From Halosolutus gelatinilyticus (GTDB lineage Archaea; Halobacteriota; Halobacteria; Halobacteriales; Natrialbaceae): a stretch of DNA of 64,000 bases. Every line of letters begins with the position of its first letter. Within the stretch, counting starts at the first letter, position 1. The notes beneath the pieces were generated by a model. The model was not told where the DNA came from, searched no databases, and saw nothing but the letters and a program-made list of their open reading frames with translations. Below, one piece after another: positions 33,876 through 42,157 of this stretch. The stretch covers positions 124,001 to 188,000 of the forward strand of contig NZ_CP095493.1 in the NCBI RefSeq assembly GCF_023028105.1. The letters run 5' to 3'. The position numbers were made by a program, and so were the translations under genes.

Positions 33876-34843
33876 AATCGGTCTCGTTTTCGTCGCTCGC
33901 TCGGCACGAGTAGCCGGCGCGGGCGTCGGCCGATCCGACGGTAAATCGACGGCCCTGCGACTGCGGAATGGGGGAGCGGATCGACGGGCACGATCGCGTC
34001 GTCCGTGCCGACGGGTTCAGTCGTTTCGATCGTCGCGTCGAGTCGGTACCGGCCGTCGCCGAGAGCGGCGCGCTCCGACGAACGTCGCGGGTTCGTCGTT
34101 GATGGGTCTCGTCGGTCCCTGTGGGCTCGCGCTGCTGTGGGCGGCGGACTTGTTGGATCGGCTCGCGAGTCGGCGCGTCGGTCCGGCCGTCGGAGTAGCG
34201 TCTCGATCGTCGGTGCCGCGTCGATACCCGTCACTATCCGTCGATCGGGCCGGAAACGGCGGATGCCGCGCGTCGGTCTCCAGCGTGCTCGGGCGAGGCG
34301 ATCGAACGCGAGGCCGGCCCGAACAGTCCGCGTACGCGGCCCAGTAGTCGTCCGCAGGGCGTCCGCGCCCGGTATCGAGGAGACGAGTCGGCACGATCGT
34401 ACCCCCGTCTGGCTGTCACGTGTGGGGCGCGATGCACCGACGTGATCCGATCAAAATACGCGTATTTCACGAGACGAGGCCCAGCTCGCCTAGATTTCGC
34501 GGACGGTCACGTAAATAATCAGTTATCGCACAAATCCCGCACAACTCGAACAAATAGTTTCGAACGTCCGTCCGAGTTTATTCGGTCGCTCCATCAACTC
34601 CGCGACATCCGATGAGGGACAAACATATCGAAAAACAGAACGATAGGCGGCCGACATCAGTAGGGTCCGGCTGAGTCGGGGATCCCGCCATACTCCGCGC
34701 GTATCAGGCGGTAGAAACGTTCGTACAACGTGAAATACAGCCGACCAAGTAACAGAACATGTCTTACGAGAAATACTTTGTAGAACGGTCACGACGGTAT
34801 AGGAGAGGAGAACCGTGAGTCCGAACAGTACGGGTCGATCGCC
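33876..34843. other. Gene-free 970-nt stretch
   Basis: Overlapping open frames occur on both strands, but all are Arg/Ser/Pro-rich and none shows a domain or a clean start. The right part, from about 34440, is AT-richer, probably the promoter region for the 34844 HTH gene. A decayed gene is possible. Confidence 0.45.
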
Positions 34844-35314
34844 ATGAGTGCCGCCGTCCGAGCGGCGGAAACGGCCGTCTCGTTCGAATCGGCCGTCGCG
34901 AGTTTGGAACCCGCACAGTTGACGGTTCCTCTACAGCTTCACTGGGGACCGCACCTCGCTGCGATCGGCGGAATAGTCGTGCTGGCGCTCCTCGGCGGGA
35001 TACTCGCGCTTCGGAACCGCCTGGAAGAACGACACGCGCTCGCCTCGATGCCGGAGTCGAACGCGGAGACCGAAGAGTTCGTGACCGATCGGGAGAAAGT
35101 CCAACAGCTCGTCAATGACAACGGGGGTCGGATGAAACAGTCGGAGATCGTCGACTCCGTGGAGTGGTCGAAGGCGAAGGTCAGCCGGTTGCTCGCCGAG
35201 CTCGAGGAGGACGACGAAGTGACGAAACTCCGCCTCGGTCGGGAGAACCTCGTCTGTCTGGCGGGCCACGAACCGACGGCATCGAAGTCGCCCGAACAAC
35301 CGCAAAACGAGTAA
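34844..35314 (+). CDS. Membrane-anchored winged-HTH regulator
   Basis: A 156-aa protein. It starts with an about 35-residue hydrophobic/extracytoplasmic part and one helix (LAAIGGIVVLALLGGILALR), followed by a winged-helix domain: EKVQQLVNDNGGRMKQSEIV, then DSVEWSKAKVSRLLAELEED and VTKLRLGRENLVCL. The helix-turn-helix is of the type seen in MarR-like haloarchaeal membrane regulators. A single helix before the DNA-binding domain suggests signalling from the membrane to DNA. It lies just upstream of the sequon-rich surface-protein gene and may control it; that is inference from proximity. Confidence 0.82.
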   Translation: MSAAVRAAETAVSFESAVASLEPAQLTVPLQLHWGPHLAAIGGIVVLALLGGILALRNRLEERHALASMPESNAETEEFVTDREKVQQLVNDNGGRMKQSEIVDSVEWSKAKVSRLLAELEEDDEVTKLRLGRENLVCLAGHEPTASKSPEQPQNE

Positions 35315-35468
35315 GGGATCGTCGCATCTGTCGACAATCGTGGTTTTCTTGTCTCGAACGAGACACTGAGAGAGGCGCCAGGAAGCCGTATTATCCAGTT
35401 TCTCGATGAAATGGTAGTACCGGTTTATCTGTCATAATCCGCGATTCGTGGATGCCTTACGGCACACC

Positions 35469-36728
35469 ATGAATGCACGCAATCAACTACTCGCTGTACT
35501 CACAGCGCTGATGCTGCTCACGACCGGGTGGGCGATGGTCGTCACCGTCGGTGCGACCTCCGGGACGAGTGGCGATGAGCACGACACCGGCGTCGAGACC
35601 GAAGAGCCGGTCGCGAACCAAACGGCCAACGAGACCCCGGCCGACGAGCACGATACCGGCGTTGACGGCGTCGAGACCGGAGAGCCGGTCGCGAACCAAA
35701 CGGCCAACGAGACCCCGGCCGACGAGACCCCGACCAACGAGACACCGGCCGATGAGGAGGCCGTAGCCGAAGACGACAACCAGTCGGCACAGGTGACGTT
35801 CGAGGACCAGGCGACCGACGGTCAAACCGTCGTCGTCGACTCGGTCACGCTGGACGACGGCGGCTTCGTGGCGATCCACAACAGTAGCCTGCTCGTCGGG
35901 AACGCCGTCGGGAGCGTAATCGGCGTCTCCGAGTACCTCGAGCCCGGAACGCACGACAACGTTACCGTGACGCTCGACGAGCCGCTGACCGAGGACGAGA
36001 CGCTCATCGCGATGCCCCACCTCGACACGAACGCTAACCAGACGTACGACTTCGTCGAAACCCAAGGCCAGGAGGACGGCCCCTACCTCACTCCCGAGGG
36101 TGAACCGGTGACCGACGACGCCGTCGTGACGGTCGACGGCGAACAACAGGTGGGCGAGAACGTAACCGAAGAGAATGTTACCGAAGAGAATGTTACCGAA
36201 GAGAATGTTACTGAAGAAGTCGTTGAAGAGAACATAACCGAAGAGAACGAGACCGACGCGATCGGCGAAGAAAACGAAGGGATCGTTGAGGAAAACGAGA
36301 CCGAAGAGGTCGTTGAGAACGAAACCGACGAGCCCGCCGTCGAGGAAGACGGTGCTCCCGAAGAGATCGACGTTACGATCGAGCAGGCGCAGATCATCGT
36401 GATCGTGGCCGACGGTGACGATCTCGGTGACGATGTCGCCGAAACCGACACGGATGAAGCGGACACCGATACGAACGAAACGGACACCGATACGAACGAA
36501 ACGGAGACGGGTGTAGACGAGGACGAAGCCGACGCAGATGACGAAGACGAGGACGAAACGGCGACGAATATAGACCAAGGCGAAGCAGACACGGGCGATG
36601 AAGCGGACACGGGCGATGAGGATGAAGCGGACACGGGCGACGAGAATGAAGCGGACACGGGCGACGAGAACGACAGTGGGGCCACGGTCATCGAGGAAAA
36701 CGAATCGACGGAGAGCCTGCTCGGCTGA
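35469..36728 (+). CDS. Sequon-rich acidic surface protein with DUF7282-like domain
   Basis: A 419-aa secreted protein. After a signal peptide (LLAVLTALMLLTTGWAMV) comes a low-complexity NET/NQT repeat stalk (residues 30-100), with a 45-nt near-duplicate at 35611 and 35684. Residues 105-225 form a beta-rich domain (AQVTFEDQATDGQTVVVDSV, SLLVGNAVGSVIGVSEYLEP, then LIAMPHLDTNANQTYDF) of the DUF7282 type. Four 15-nt units at 36156-36215 encode ENVTE, then a poly-acidic Asp/Glu/Thr tail follows. I count 21 N-x-S/T sequons, so it is likely heavily N-glycosylated. The ATG at 35469 is preferred over a GTG at 35448. Confidence 0.85.
   Translation: MNARNQLLAVLTALMLLTTGWAMVVTVGATSGTSGDEHDTGVETEEPVANQTANETPADEHDTGVDGVETGEPVANQTANETPADETPTNETPADEEAVAEDDNQSAQVTFEDQATDGQTVVVDSVTLDDGGFVAIHNSSLLVGNAVGSVIGVSEYLEPGTHDNVTVTLDEPLTEDETLIAMPHLDTNANQTYDFVETQGQEDGPYLTPEGEPVTDDAVVTVDGEQQVGENVTEENVTEENVTEENVTEEVVEENITEENETDAIGEENEGIVEENETEEVVENETDEPAVEEDGAPEEIDVTIEQAQIIVIVADGDDLGDDVAETDTDEADTDTNETDTDTNETETGVDEDEADADDEDEDETATNIDQGEADTGDEADTGDEDEADTGDENEADTGDENDSGATVIEENESTESLLG
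36156..36215 (+). repeat. Four 15-nt tandem units encoding ENVTE sequons
   Basis: Units at 36156, 36171, 36186 and 36201 each encode Glu-Asn-Val-Thr-Glu; the middle two are identical, while the first and last differ by one to three bases. Each adds an N-glycosylation sequon. A further degenerate unit follows (ENITE). Confidence 0.85.
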
Positions 36729-36890
36729 GCGGGTAGCCGTTCACGACCGATCGAGCAGCCTTTTTTACCGTACGGTAATCGGAACGACGCGCACAGGATC
36801 GCGCGAGAGTTCGCTCGAGCTGCGGCCATTCGTGTCGGAGCTTGCGGGACGGATCCGAGAGCCGAGCCGACGATCGAACCTGTCTCTCGG

Positions 36891-37394
36891 TCAGCCGAAC
36901 AGTCGATAGATGCTGCTGGCGGCGACGGTGAGAAGGACAAAGACGCTCGAGAGGACGGGATCGATGCTCGAGACCGCCGGGAGATCGAGCCCCGAGAGGG
37001 CGACGACGGCGAGACCGAGCACGCAGAGACCGAGGTGTAGCTCTAACATCGAGGACTGGTCGGAACTGTGTCCATCGACGTACGTGAGGACGTCGTCGAA
37101 ATTCGGGCCGGGCGTGATCGTCTTCGCGTCGGAGTCGTACTCGATGACCGCGTCTTCCTCCAGCTGTGGGAGGTGCGTCTGTTGCAACGAGACGTAGACG
37201 CTCTTGTAGAGATTGTTCGGGACGGGAGAGGCGTCGGACTCGCTCGCGGCGATCTCGGTAGCGACGTCGGAGACGTCGACGGTCCCCGACTCGACGGCGA
37301 GCAACTGTACGATGGCCCGGCGTCTGTCGTTACCGAGGATGTGAAAGACCTCGCTCTCTGCGAGCGACTCAGTTCGATTCGTCTGGACAGACAT
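36891..37394 (-). CDS. Membrane-anchored winged-HTH protein (DUF7344-type)
   Basis: A 167-aa protein and relative of the 25145 gene. The winged-helix part is residues 15-105: EVFHILGNDRRRAIVQLLAV, YVSLQQTHLPQLEEDAVIEY, and a final DDVLTYVDGHSS. Two C-terminal helices (LCVLGLAVVALSGLDLPAVS, VLSSVFVLLTVAASSIY) fix it in the membrane. It converges with the acidic surface-protein gene. Start ATG at 37392-37394 fits the family length. Ligand and targets are unknown. Confidence 0.85.
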   Translation of the reverse strand: MSVQTNRTESLAESEVFHILGNDRRRAIVQLLAVESGTVDVSDVATEIAASESDASPVPNNLYKSVYVSLQQTHLPQLEEDAVIEYDSDAKTITPGPNFDDVLTYVDGHSSDQSSMLELHLGLCVLGLAVVALSGLDLPAVSSIDPVLSSVFVLLTVAASSIYRLFG

Positions 37395-37495
37395 TGATCA
37401 GCAAAAAACTTCGATTATCGGACACTCCACCACCTATTACCATGTACGTCACTTCTTCGCTGACCACTAACTTTAACGTGCGGTATTATTTTCAG

Positions 37496-37507
37496 TATTA
37501 TAAATAG
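37496..37507. promoter_or_regulatory. AT-rich TATA-like element
   Basis: TATTATAAATAG lies in the 204-nt interval between two minus-strand genes. It is about 90 nt downstream of the zinc-protein stop, so its gene partner is unclear; it may serve the 36891 gene with a leader of about 85 nt. Confidence 0.3.
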
Positions 37508-37598
37508 CGGTTAAATTACTGGTTTGACGGGTGACTGCTCCCGCCGGCAGAACGACGAACGCAACTCACTCCCGGACGAGTGGAAAACGAACGGATGC

Positions 37599-37760
37599 TC
37601 AGTCACCGGGGAGGTGACCGCCGGATTGCATCTCTCGATACGTCGTACACGCCGGACAGCCGTGGACGACATCGCCGTTATCACCGAAGACGCGGGCGAA
37701 CTGCTGTGTGACGTGGTTGCCACAGTTACGACAGCGAGCGCCCGCCGTCGACGATTCCAT
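37599..37760 (-). CDS. Small zinc-ribbon protein
   Basis: A 53-aa protein with two CxxC pairs: GARCRNCGNHVTQQFARVFG, then DVVHGCPACTTYREMQSG. This fits a recurrent haloarchaeal small zinc protein family with the CRNCG-HVTQQF-FARVFGDN pattern. The ATG at 37758-37760 fits the short family length, while an in-frame ATG at 37788-37790 would add 10 residues. Role unknown; probably a regulator or protein-interaction module. Confidence 0.75.
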   Translation of the reverse strand: MESSTAGARCRNCGNHVTQQFARVFGDNGDVVHGCPACTTYREMQSGGHLPGD

Positions 37761-38404
37761 CGGCTTCCAGTTTTGTTGTGAGGGGGTCATATGTGCGGTG
37801 GGGGTGGATGGTACCGGACGAGCGGCTGCCCGATCGCGAACACCGCGCCCACGGCGGCTTTTCCGGAAGACACATCGTGCCGTGCGTTCCGGGGCCGGAC
37901 GCCGCGGGTCGGATGGCGGTCTCGCGAACCGACTGCAACGCTCGTCCGGACATCAGTCCATCGAGGGGGGCAGATCCGAATAAAGGACGCCGACCGTTCA
38001 CTCCGAGTAACGAACGCCGACCGCGGAAACTCCGTATTTCCGCCCGAGATCCTCGCACACCGGCTGTGAACCGGATTTTGCCGTGCGCCGTCCGAGATCG
38101 TCCTCGCCGTGGATTCACACGGATTGGACCGTATTCGGCGTGAAAACTTCGGATTGACCGGACGGTCACGCGCACGAAAGGGATAGTTTCCGATTCGAAA
38201 CCCGACGTTTCGCGTTCGAATGACGCTCCTTCTGAGGATAAGGTACATCGTTATAAAATACCACTATGGCTTACCGATCGTAGCGCTGGAAGAAATGGAG
38301 TCAGTCGCGCCAGTCGTGGACGGTGGGTCCATCTGTCCGGTATCGACACCTCTCGGTACAGAGAGCGAACGACCCCAGCCCGTGGGAGACGGGTACGTAC
38401 AACT
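37761..38404. other. Spacer upstream of the 38405 HTH gene
   Basis: No supported gene. It contains the TATA box at 38251-38260. A short 41-codon frame begins at an ATG near 38295 and runs through the 38405 start in another frame; it lacks features and is not called. The rest has overlapping Arg-rich shadow frames. Confidence 0.4.
38251..38260 (+). promoter_or_regulatory. Strong TATA box
   Basis: TTATAAAATA matches the archaeal TATA consensus well. Transcription would begin near 38283, giving a leader of about 120 nt before the ATG at 38405, unusually long for this genome's apparent leaderless style. Confidence 0.5.
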
Positions 38405-38737
38405 ATGTCAACGAACGTGAGTAATACGCGATCGGAAACGACGGACGACCCGGCGGCGCAACTGGACGTCCTCGGGGACGAGTGCGCCCGAACGATCCTT
38501 GTGGCGACGAGCGAGGGTCCGAAGACGGCAAAGGAACTGACCGAACGGACCGATAGTTCGTCCGCGACGGTGTATCGGCGAATCAATAACCTGCTCGAGA
38601 GCGACCTCCTGGCGGAGTGCGTCCGGTTCGACGAAGACGGATCGCACACGACGGCGTACGAGGCCACGGTGGATTCGCTCCGGGTCCGGATCGGCGCCGA
38701 CGGGATACAGGTCTCGGTATCGAGTACCGACGCGTGA
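38405..38737 (+). CDS. ArsR-like winged-HTH transcriptional regulator
   Basis: A 110-aa soluble protein. The helix-turn-helix part reads LGDECARTILVATSEGPKTA, KELTERTDSSSATVYRRINN, then LLESDLLAECVRF. It has no ligand domain and no membrane segment. It could be a one-component or chromatin-like regulator. Neighbouring genes are also small regulators, so its target is not obvious. The ATG start follows the strong TATA box by about 145 nt. Confidence 0.8.
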   Translation: MSTNVSNTRSETTDDPAAQLDVLGDECARTILVATSEGPKTAKELTERTDSSSATVYRRINNLLESDLLAECVRFDEDGSHTTAYEATVDSLRVRIGADGIQVSVSSTDA

Positions 38738-38950
38738 CCGATCCGAAATCTCACGCAACGGACGCTCTGCGGGGCGGCCTCCCGGTCGCCTCGCAGTCCG
38801 TACGGCGATATCGAGCGACGGTTCGCCTCAGCTGACAGTCTCTGGAACGATCGTTTTCTATCGCGAACGATCGCTGAAAACCGGGCTAACAGCGCTGTAT
38901 GATACGGATAACAAATATCTACTCAGTGGAACGGTCACTGTGATTGAGCA

Positions 38951-39226
38951 ATGCACGATCTGACCGGCTTCCAGCGGGACCTGCTGTACGTGATCGCAGG
39001 TGCCGATCGACCGTCGGGACAGTCCGTGAAGGACGAAGTCGAGAAGTACTACAGCTCCGAGATCAATCACGGTCGACTGTACCCCAACCTCGACACGCTC
39101 GTCAACAAGGAGCTGGTCGAGAAGGGACAGCTCGACAGGCGGACGAACTACTACGCGATTACGGAGGCCGGTCGACGGGAGATCGAAGAGCGTCGCGAGT
39201 GGGAGGCACAGTACGTCGATTTCTAG
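38951..39226 (+). CDS. PadR-like transcriptional regulator
   Basis: A 91-aa protein matching the short PadR-like winged-HTH domain: LTGFQRDLLYVIAGADRPSG, SVKDEVEKYYSSEINHGRLY, then NLDTLVNKELVEKGQLDRRT. PadR proteins usually repress nearby genes and respond to small molecules or stress. This one lacks the C-terminal dimer extension. It stands 213 nt after the ArsR-like gene on the same strand and 262 nt before the DUF1616-like gene. Confidence 0.85.
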   Translation: MHDLTGFQRDLLYVIAGADRPSGQSVKDEVEKYYSSEINHGRLYPNLDTLVNKELVEKGQLDRRTNYYAITEAGRREIEERREWEAQYVDF

Positions 39227-39488
39227 CGATCGGTGTGTGCTGCGACCGGACGGTGGGGTTGAAGACCGAAGAGCCGCGGCGACGCCCCCGGACGTTCGAG
39301 ACACGATCGGACCGGCTAGTCTCGACTCGGGTTTTCGAGGCCGACAGCCCCGCTCTCGGTGGTATCTCCCCACCAGGACGAGTAATATCGCCATAACAAA
39401 CCGACAGGGAGTACTCCGCTACATCGATTATGGGCTTCGTATCGACGGCACTCGAATCGGCGGGCCGCCCGCGACCGGAGGCAAGCCG

Positions 39489-40469
39489 ATGAGTCACGGG
39501 ACGAGCACCCGGACCGGCGTCGGGCTCCTCCGGCGGTATCCGTTCGACCTCGCGTTGACGTCGCTCGCGGCAGCGGCGGCGTACCTCGTCGTTACGTCGT
39601 ACCCCCAGGGAAGCGCGCTCAGACTCGGTCTCGCGCTGCCGCTCATCCTCTTTCTGCCGGGATACGCGCTGGTTTCGCTGTTGTTCCCGGCCGCCGATCG
39701 ATCCGCTCGGGCGTCGGCCGCGACGGTCGCCGAACGGCGCCCGCGGGGCATCGACCTCGCCGAACGGCTCGCACTTTCGCTGGCGCTCTCGATCGCGATC
39801 GTTCCGGTGCTCGCGATGGGACTGGCCGTGACCGAATGGGGGCTCGCGACCGAGTCGGTCGCCGCCGGACTCGCCTTCGGGACCGTGGGTCTGGCCCAGG
39901 TGGGGGTCGTCCGTCGGCTCAGAACGCCCGAAGCGCAGCGCTTCTCCGTCGCCCCCCTCGATCGACTGCGCTCGAGCGAGGGCGGAACGGTAACCCTCTC
40001 GGGAATCGTGCTCGCAATCGCGATCGGCGCGGCCGTCAGCGCGTTGCTCGTCGCGATTCTGCTGCCCGCGTCGGCGGGCGGGTTCACCGAACTGGCGCTG
40101 TACACGGAAAACGACGAGGGCGAACTGGTCGCCGGCGACTTTCCGGACGAAATCGCCCCCGGCGAGCCGATTCCGATGACGGTCTCGATCGAGAACCAGG
40201 AGGGAACGGACGAGGAGTACACGGTCGTCGTGCAGCAACAGCGGTTCGAGAACGGCGATGTCGTCGATCGAACGGCGCTCGAGACGGCCGACGCCAGCGT
40301 CGCGGACGGGGCGACCGGGAGGGGCGAGTGGACCGTGACGCCGACCGCAAACGCGGGCGAGACGGTCCGGATAAGCGTCCTCTTATACGACGGCGAGCCG
40401 CCCGCGGAACCGACGAACGAAAACGCGGCGGAGGATACGTACTTCTGGGTCACGGTCTCGGACGGCTAG
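39489..40469 (+). CDS. DUF1616-like membrane protein
   Basis: A 326-aa protein. It has four hydrophobic segments: ALTSLAAAAAYLVVTSYPQG, LRLGLALPLILFLPGYALVS, LSLALSIAIVPVLAMGLAVT, and GIVLAIAIGAAVSALLVAIL. A C-terminal extracytoplasmic beta-rich domain follows (PIPMTVSIENQEGTDEEYTV ... TYFWVTVSDG). The layout matches DUF1616 proteins found in archaeal envelope gene regions, with the motif LFLPGYALVSLLFP. Function unknown. The ATG at 39489 starts the typical family N-terminus; the ORF upstream encodes an unrelated Arg-rich stretch. It lies close to the surface-glycan cluster. Confidence 0.82.
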   Translation: MSHGTSTRTGVGLLRRYPFDLALTSLAAAAAYLVVTSYPQGSALRLGLALPLILFLPGYALVSLLFPAADRSARASAATVAERRPRGIDLAERLALSLALSIAIVPVLAMGLAVTEWGLATESVAAGLAFGTVGLAQVGVVRRLRTPEAQRFSVAPLDRLRSSEGGTVTLSGIVLAIAIGAAVSALLVAILLPASAGGFTELALYTENDEGELVAGDFPDEIAPGEPIPMTVSIENQEGTDEEYTVVVQQQRFENGDVVDRTALETADASVADGATGRGEWTVTPTANAGETVRISVLLYDGEPPAEPTNENAAEDTYFWVTVSDG

Positions 40470-40615
40470 CCGGGTACGCGTCGATCGCGTCCGCCCGAGA
40501 CTCGCGTCGACGTCGAGCCGGGACGAGACGGAAGCCACCCGTAGAGTGACGGAGTCACGACTCGAGGAACGCAGAAACCGACCGCGTCGAGGCATCCGAC
40601 CGACGGCGGGAATCG

Positions 40616-41152
40616 TTATCGGCCGACGCCGATCGTCGTACCCATCGATCCGGGTCGGCGTTCGACGTGCTGTGCCACCGACACGGCGAGGACGATTACG
40701 GAGAGAACCAACGCGATCGCGGGCGCGACGGCGGCCGAAACGGGACCGACCGAGAGCCACGAGAGCGCCAGCGCGACGATACCAAGCGTCGTGACGCCAG
40801 CGTAAACGCGGTGCCACGGCCGCTGGCCGTCGAGTCGTCGATCGAGATAGGGCTCGAACAGCTCCTCGTTCGGCAGCAGTTCGATGGTGTGGTCGTCGGC
40901 GTTCCAGTCGACGATCCCGTTGTCCTCGAGCATCGGGAGGTGGGTCTGGTAGAGCGAGATGTAGACCCGACGTCGCTGCGTGCGGGTTACCTCGTCCCGA
41001 TCGACATCGTTCTCCCAGGCGGCGACCTGTTCGACCAGCGGCGCGAGGTCGCACGAGCCGCCGCGTCGGGTCAGGTACCGGACCGTTCGTCGTCGTCGGG
41101 CGTTACTGAATACGTCGAAGAGTTCAGCCTGTGTGAGTTCGGTGTCAGTCAT
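40616..41152 (-). CDS. Membrane-anchored winged-HTH protein (DUF7344-type)
   Basis: A 178-aa protein and third member of this family in the window. The winged-helix domain has ELFDVFSNARRRRTVRYLTR and RRRVYISLYQTHLPMLEDNG. Two helices (VTTLGIVALALSWLSVGPVS, AIALVLSVIVLAVSVAQHVE) follow. It is transcribed toward the DUF1616-like gene and away from the glycan cluster, and may control either; that is inference. The start ATG at 41150-41152 is clear. Confidence 0.85.
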   Translation of the reverse strand: MTDTELTQAELFDVFSNARRRRTVRYLTRRGGSCDLAPLVEQVAAWENDVDRDEVTRTQRRRVYISLYQTHLPMLEDNGIVDWNADDHTIELLPNEELFEPYLDRRLDGQRPWHRVYAGVTTLGIVALALSWLSVGPVSAAVAPAIALVLSVIVLAVSVAQHVERRPGSMGTTIGVGR

Positions 41153-41578
41153 GGGATACCAGTTCGTTCCCGTTCCCGGCGTCCGGGTGTGGTCGGATAC
41201 CTCACACCACCCAGTCCCACCCTACGACCCTTTACTATCGCTCAGCTACCCATCAGAAAGGGATTTGTACCGGTTAGCGCTCGTGACTGACGACCAAGCC
41301 GATATTTCCGCGGGAGTGAACGCGGCGAACCGACGAGCGTGCCCCCGATCGACCCGGTGGCCCGCCGACGCCGAATGTCATCTCTCGATCGCTGTAGTTT
41401 GCGATTACGGACCAATCACGTCGGGGATAACAAAGCCTCGTTACCCGCTGTGTCAGGACGACTGCCCACACGGGTATCGATACGTTATGAAACGAAAACA
41501 CGGACGACGATTCGGCCGGCGGCCCCGGCCCGAATCGTCTCGGTCGGATGCTACGCGGCGTAAGCGGGGTGTATCGCC
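41153..41578. other. Divergent spacer between HTH gene and glycan cluster
   Basis: No convincing gene. It would hold the promoters of the minus-strand HTH gene and of the four-gene sugar-nucleotide operon that starts at 41579. Confidence 0.4.
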
Positions 41579-42157
41579 GTGAGCCGGTTCGTCTCCGGAG
41601 AGAACTGTACGGTCGACGACGAGGCCGCGGTCGGATACGGCGACTTCGACGAGCCGACCCGCGTCGGGGACGACGCGACGATCAGGGCCGGCTCGATCGT
41701 CTACGGCGACGTGACGATCGGCGACGGCTTCGCGACGGGCCACGACGTGCTCGTCCGCGAGGGGACGACGATCGGCGACGACGTCCTCGTCGGCACCAAG
41801 ACCGTCATCGACGGGACGACGACGATCGGCTCGCACGTGAGCCTTCAGACGAACGTCTACGTTCCCACCGAGACGACGATCGAGAGCAACGTGTTCGTCG
41901 GACCCGGCGCCGTCATGACCAACGACGAGTACCCGGTCCGACGCGACGACGGCCTGGAGGGACCGACGATCGAGGAGGGTGCATCGATCGGCGCGAACGC
42001 GACGCTGCTCCCCGGCGTGACCGTCGGGTCGAACGCGTTCGTCGCCGCGGGCGCCGTGGTGACCGACGACGTTCCGCCGGACACGCTCGCGGTCGGCGCG
42101 CCCGCGACGGCCGAATCGCTCCCGGAACCGCTTGAGGGACCGAACCAACTCGCATGA
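41579..42157 (+). CDS. Hexapeptide-repeat acyltransferase (WbpD/WlbB-like)
   Basis: A 192-aa left-handed beta-helix protein. It has repeated [IV]-G-x-x-x units: TRVGDDATIRAG, VTIGDGFATGHDV, TTIGDDVLVGTK, TTIGSHVSLQTNVY, and then ASIGANATLLPGVTVGSNAF. A catalytic His is likely at DGFATGHDVLVRE. The family transfers acetyl to 3-amino-sugar nucleotides. It is the first gene of an overlapping run that matches the UDP-2,3-diacetamido-glucuronate route. GTG start at 41579. Its stop overlaps the ATG of the aminotransferase. Confidence 0.85.
   Translation: MSRFVSGENCTVDDEAAVGYGDFDEPTRVGDDATIRAGSIVYGDVTIGDGFATGHDVLVREGTTIGDDVLVGTKTVIDGTTTIGSHVSLQTNVYVPTETTIESNVFVGPGAVMTNDEYPVRRDDGLEGPTIEEGASIGANATLLPGVTVGSNAFVAAGAVVTDDVPPDTLAVGAPATAESLPEPLEGPNQLA

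Noticed and set aside
34523-34792. Minus-strand 89-codon frame in the gene-free stretch
   Set aside because: It lacks acidic codon bias, has no motif and lies in an AT-rich promoter-like zone.
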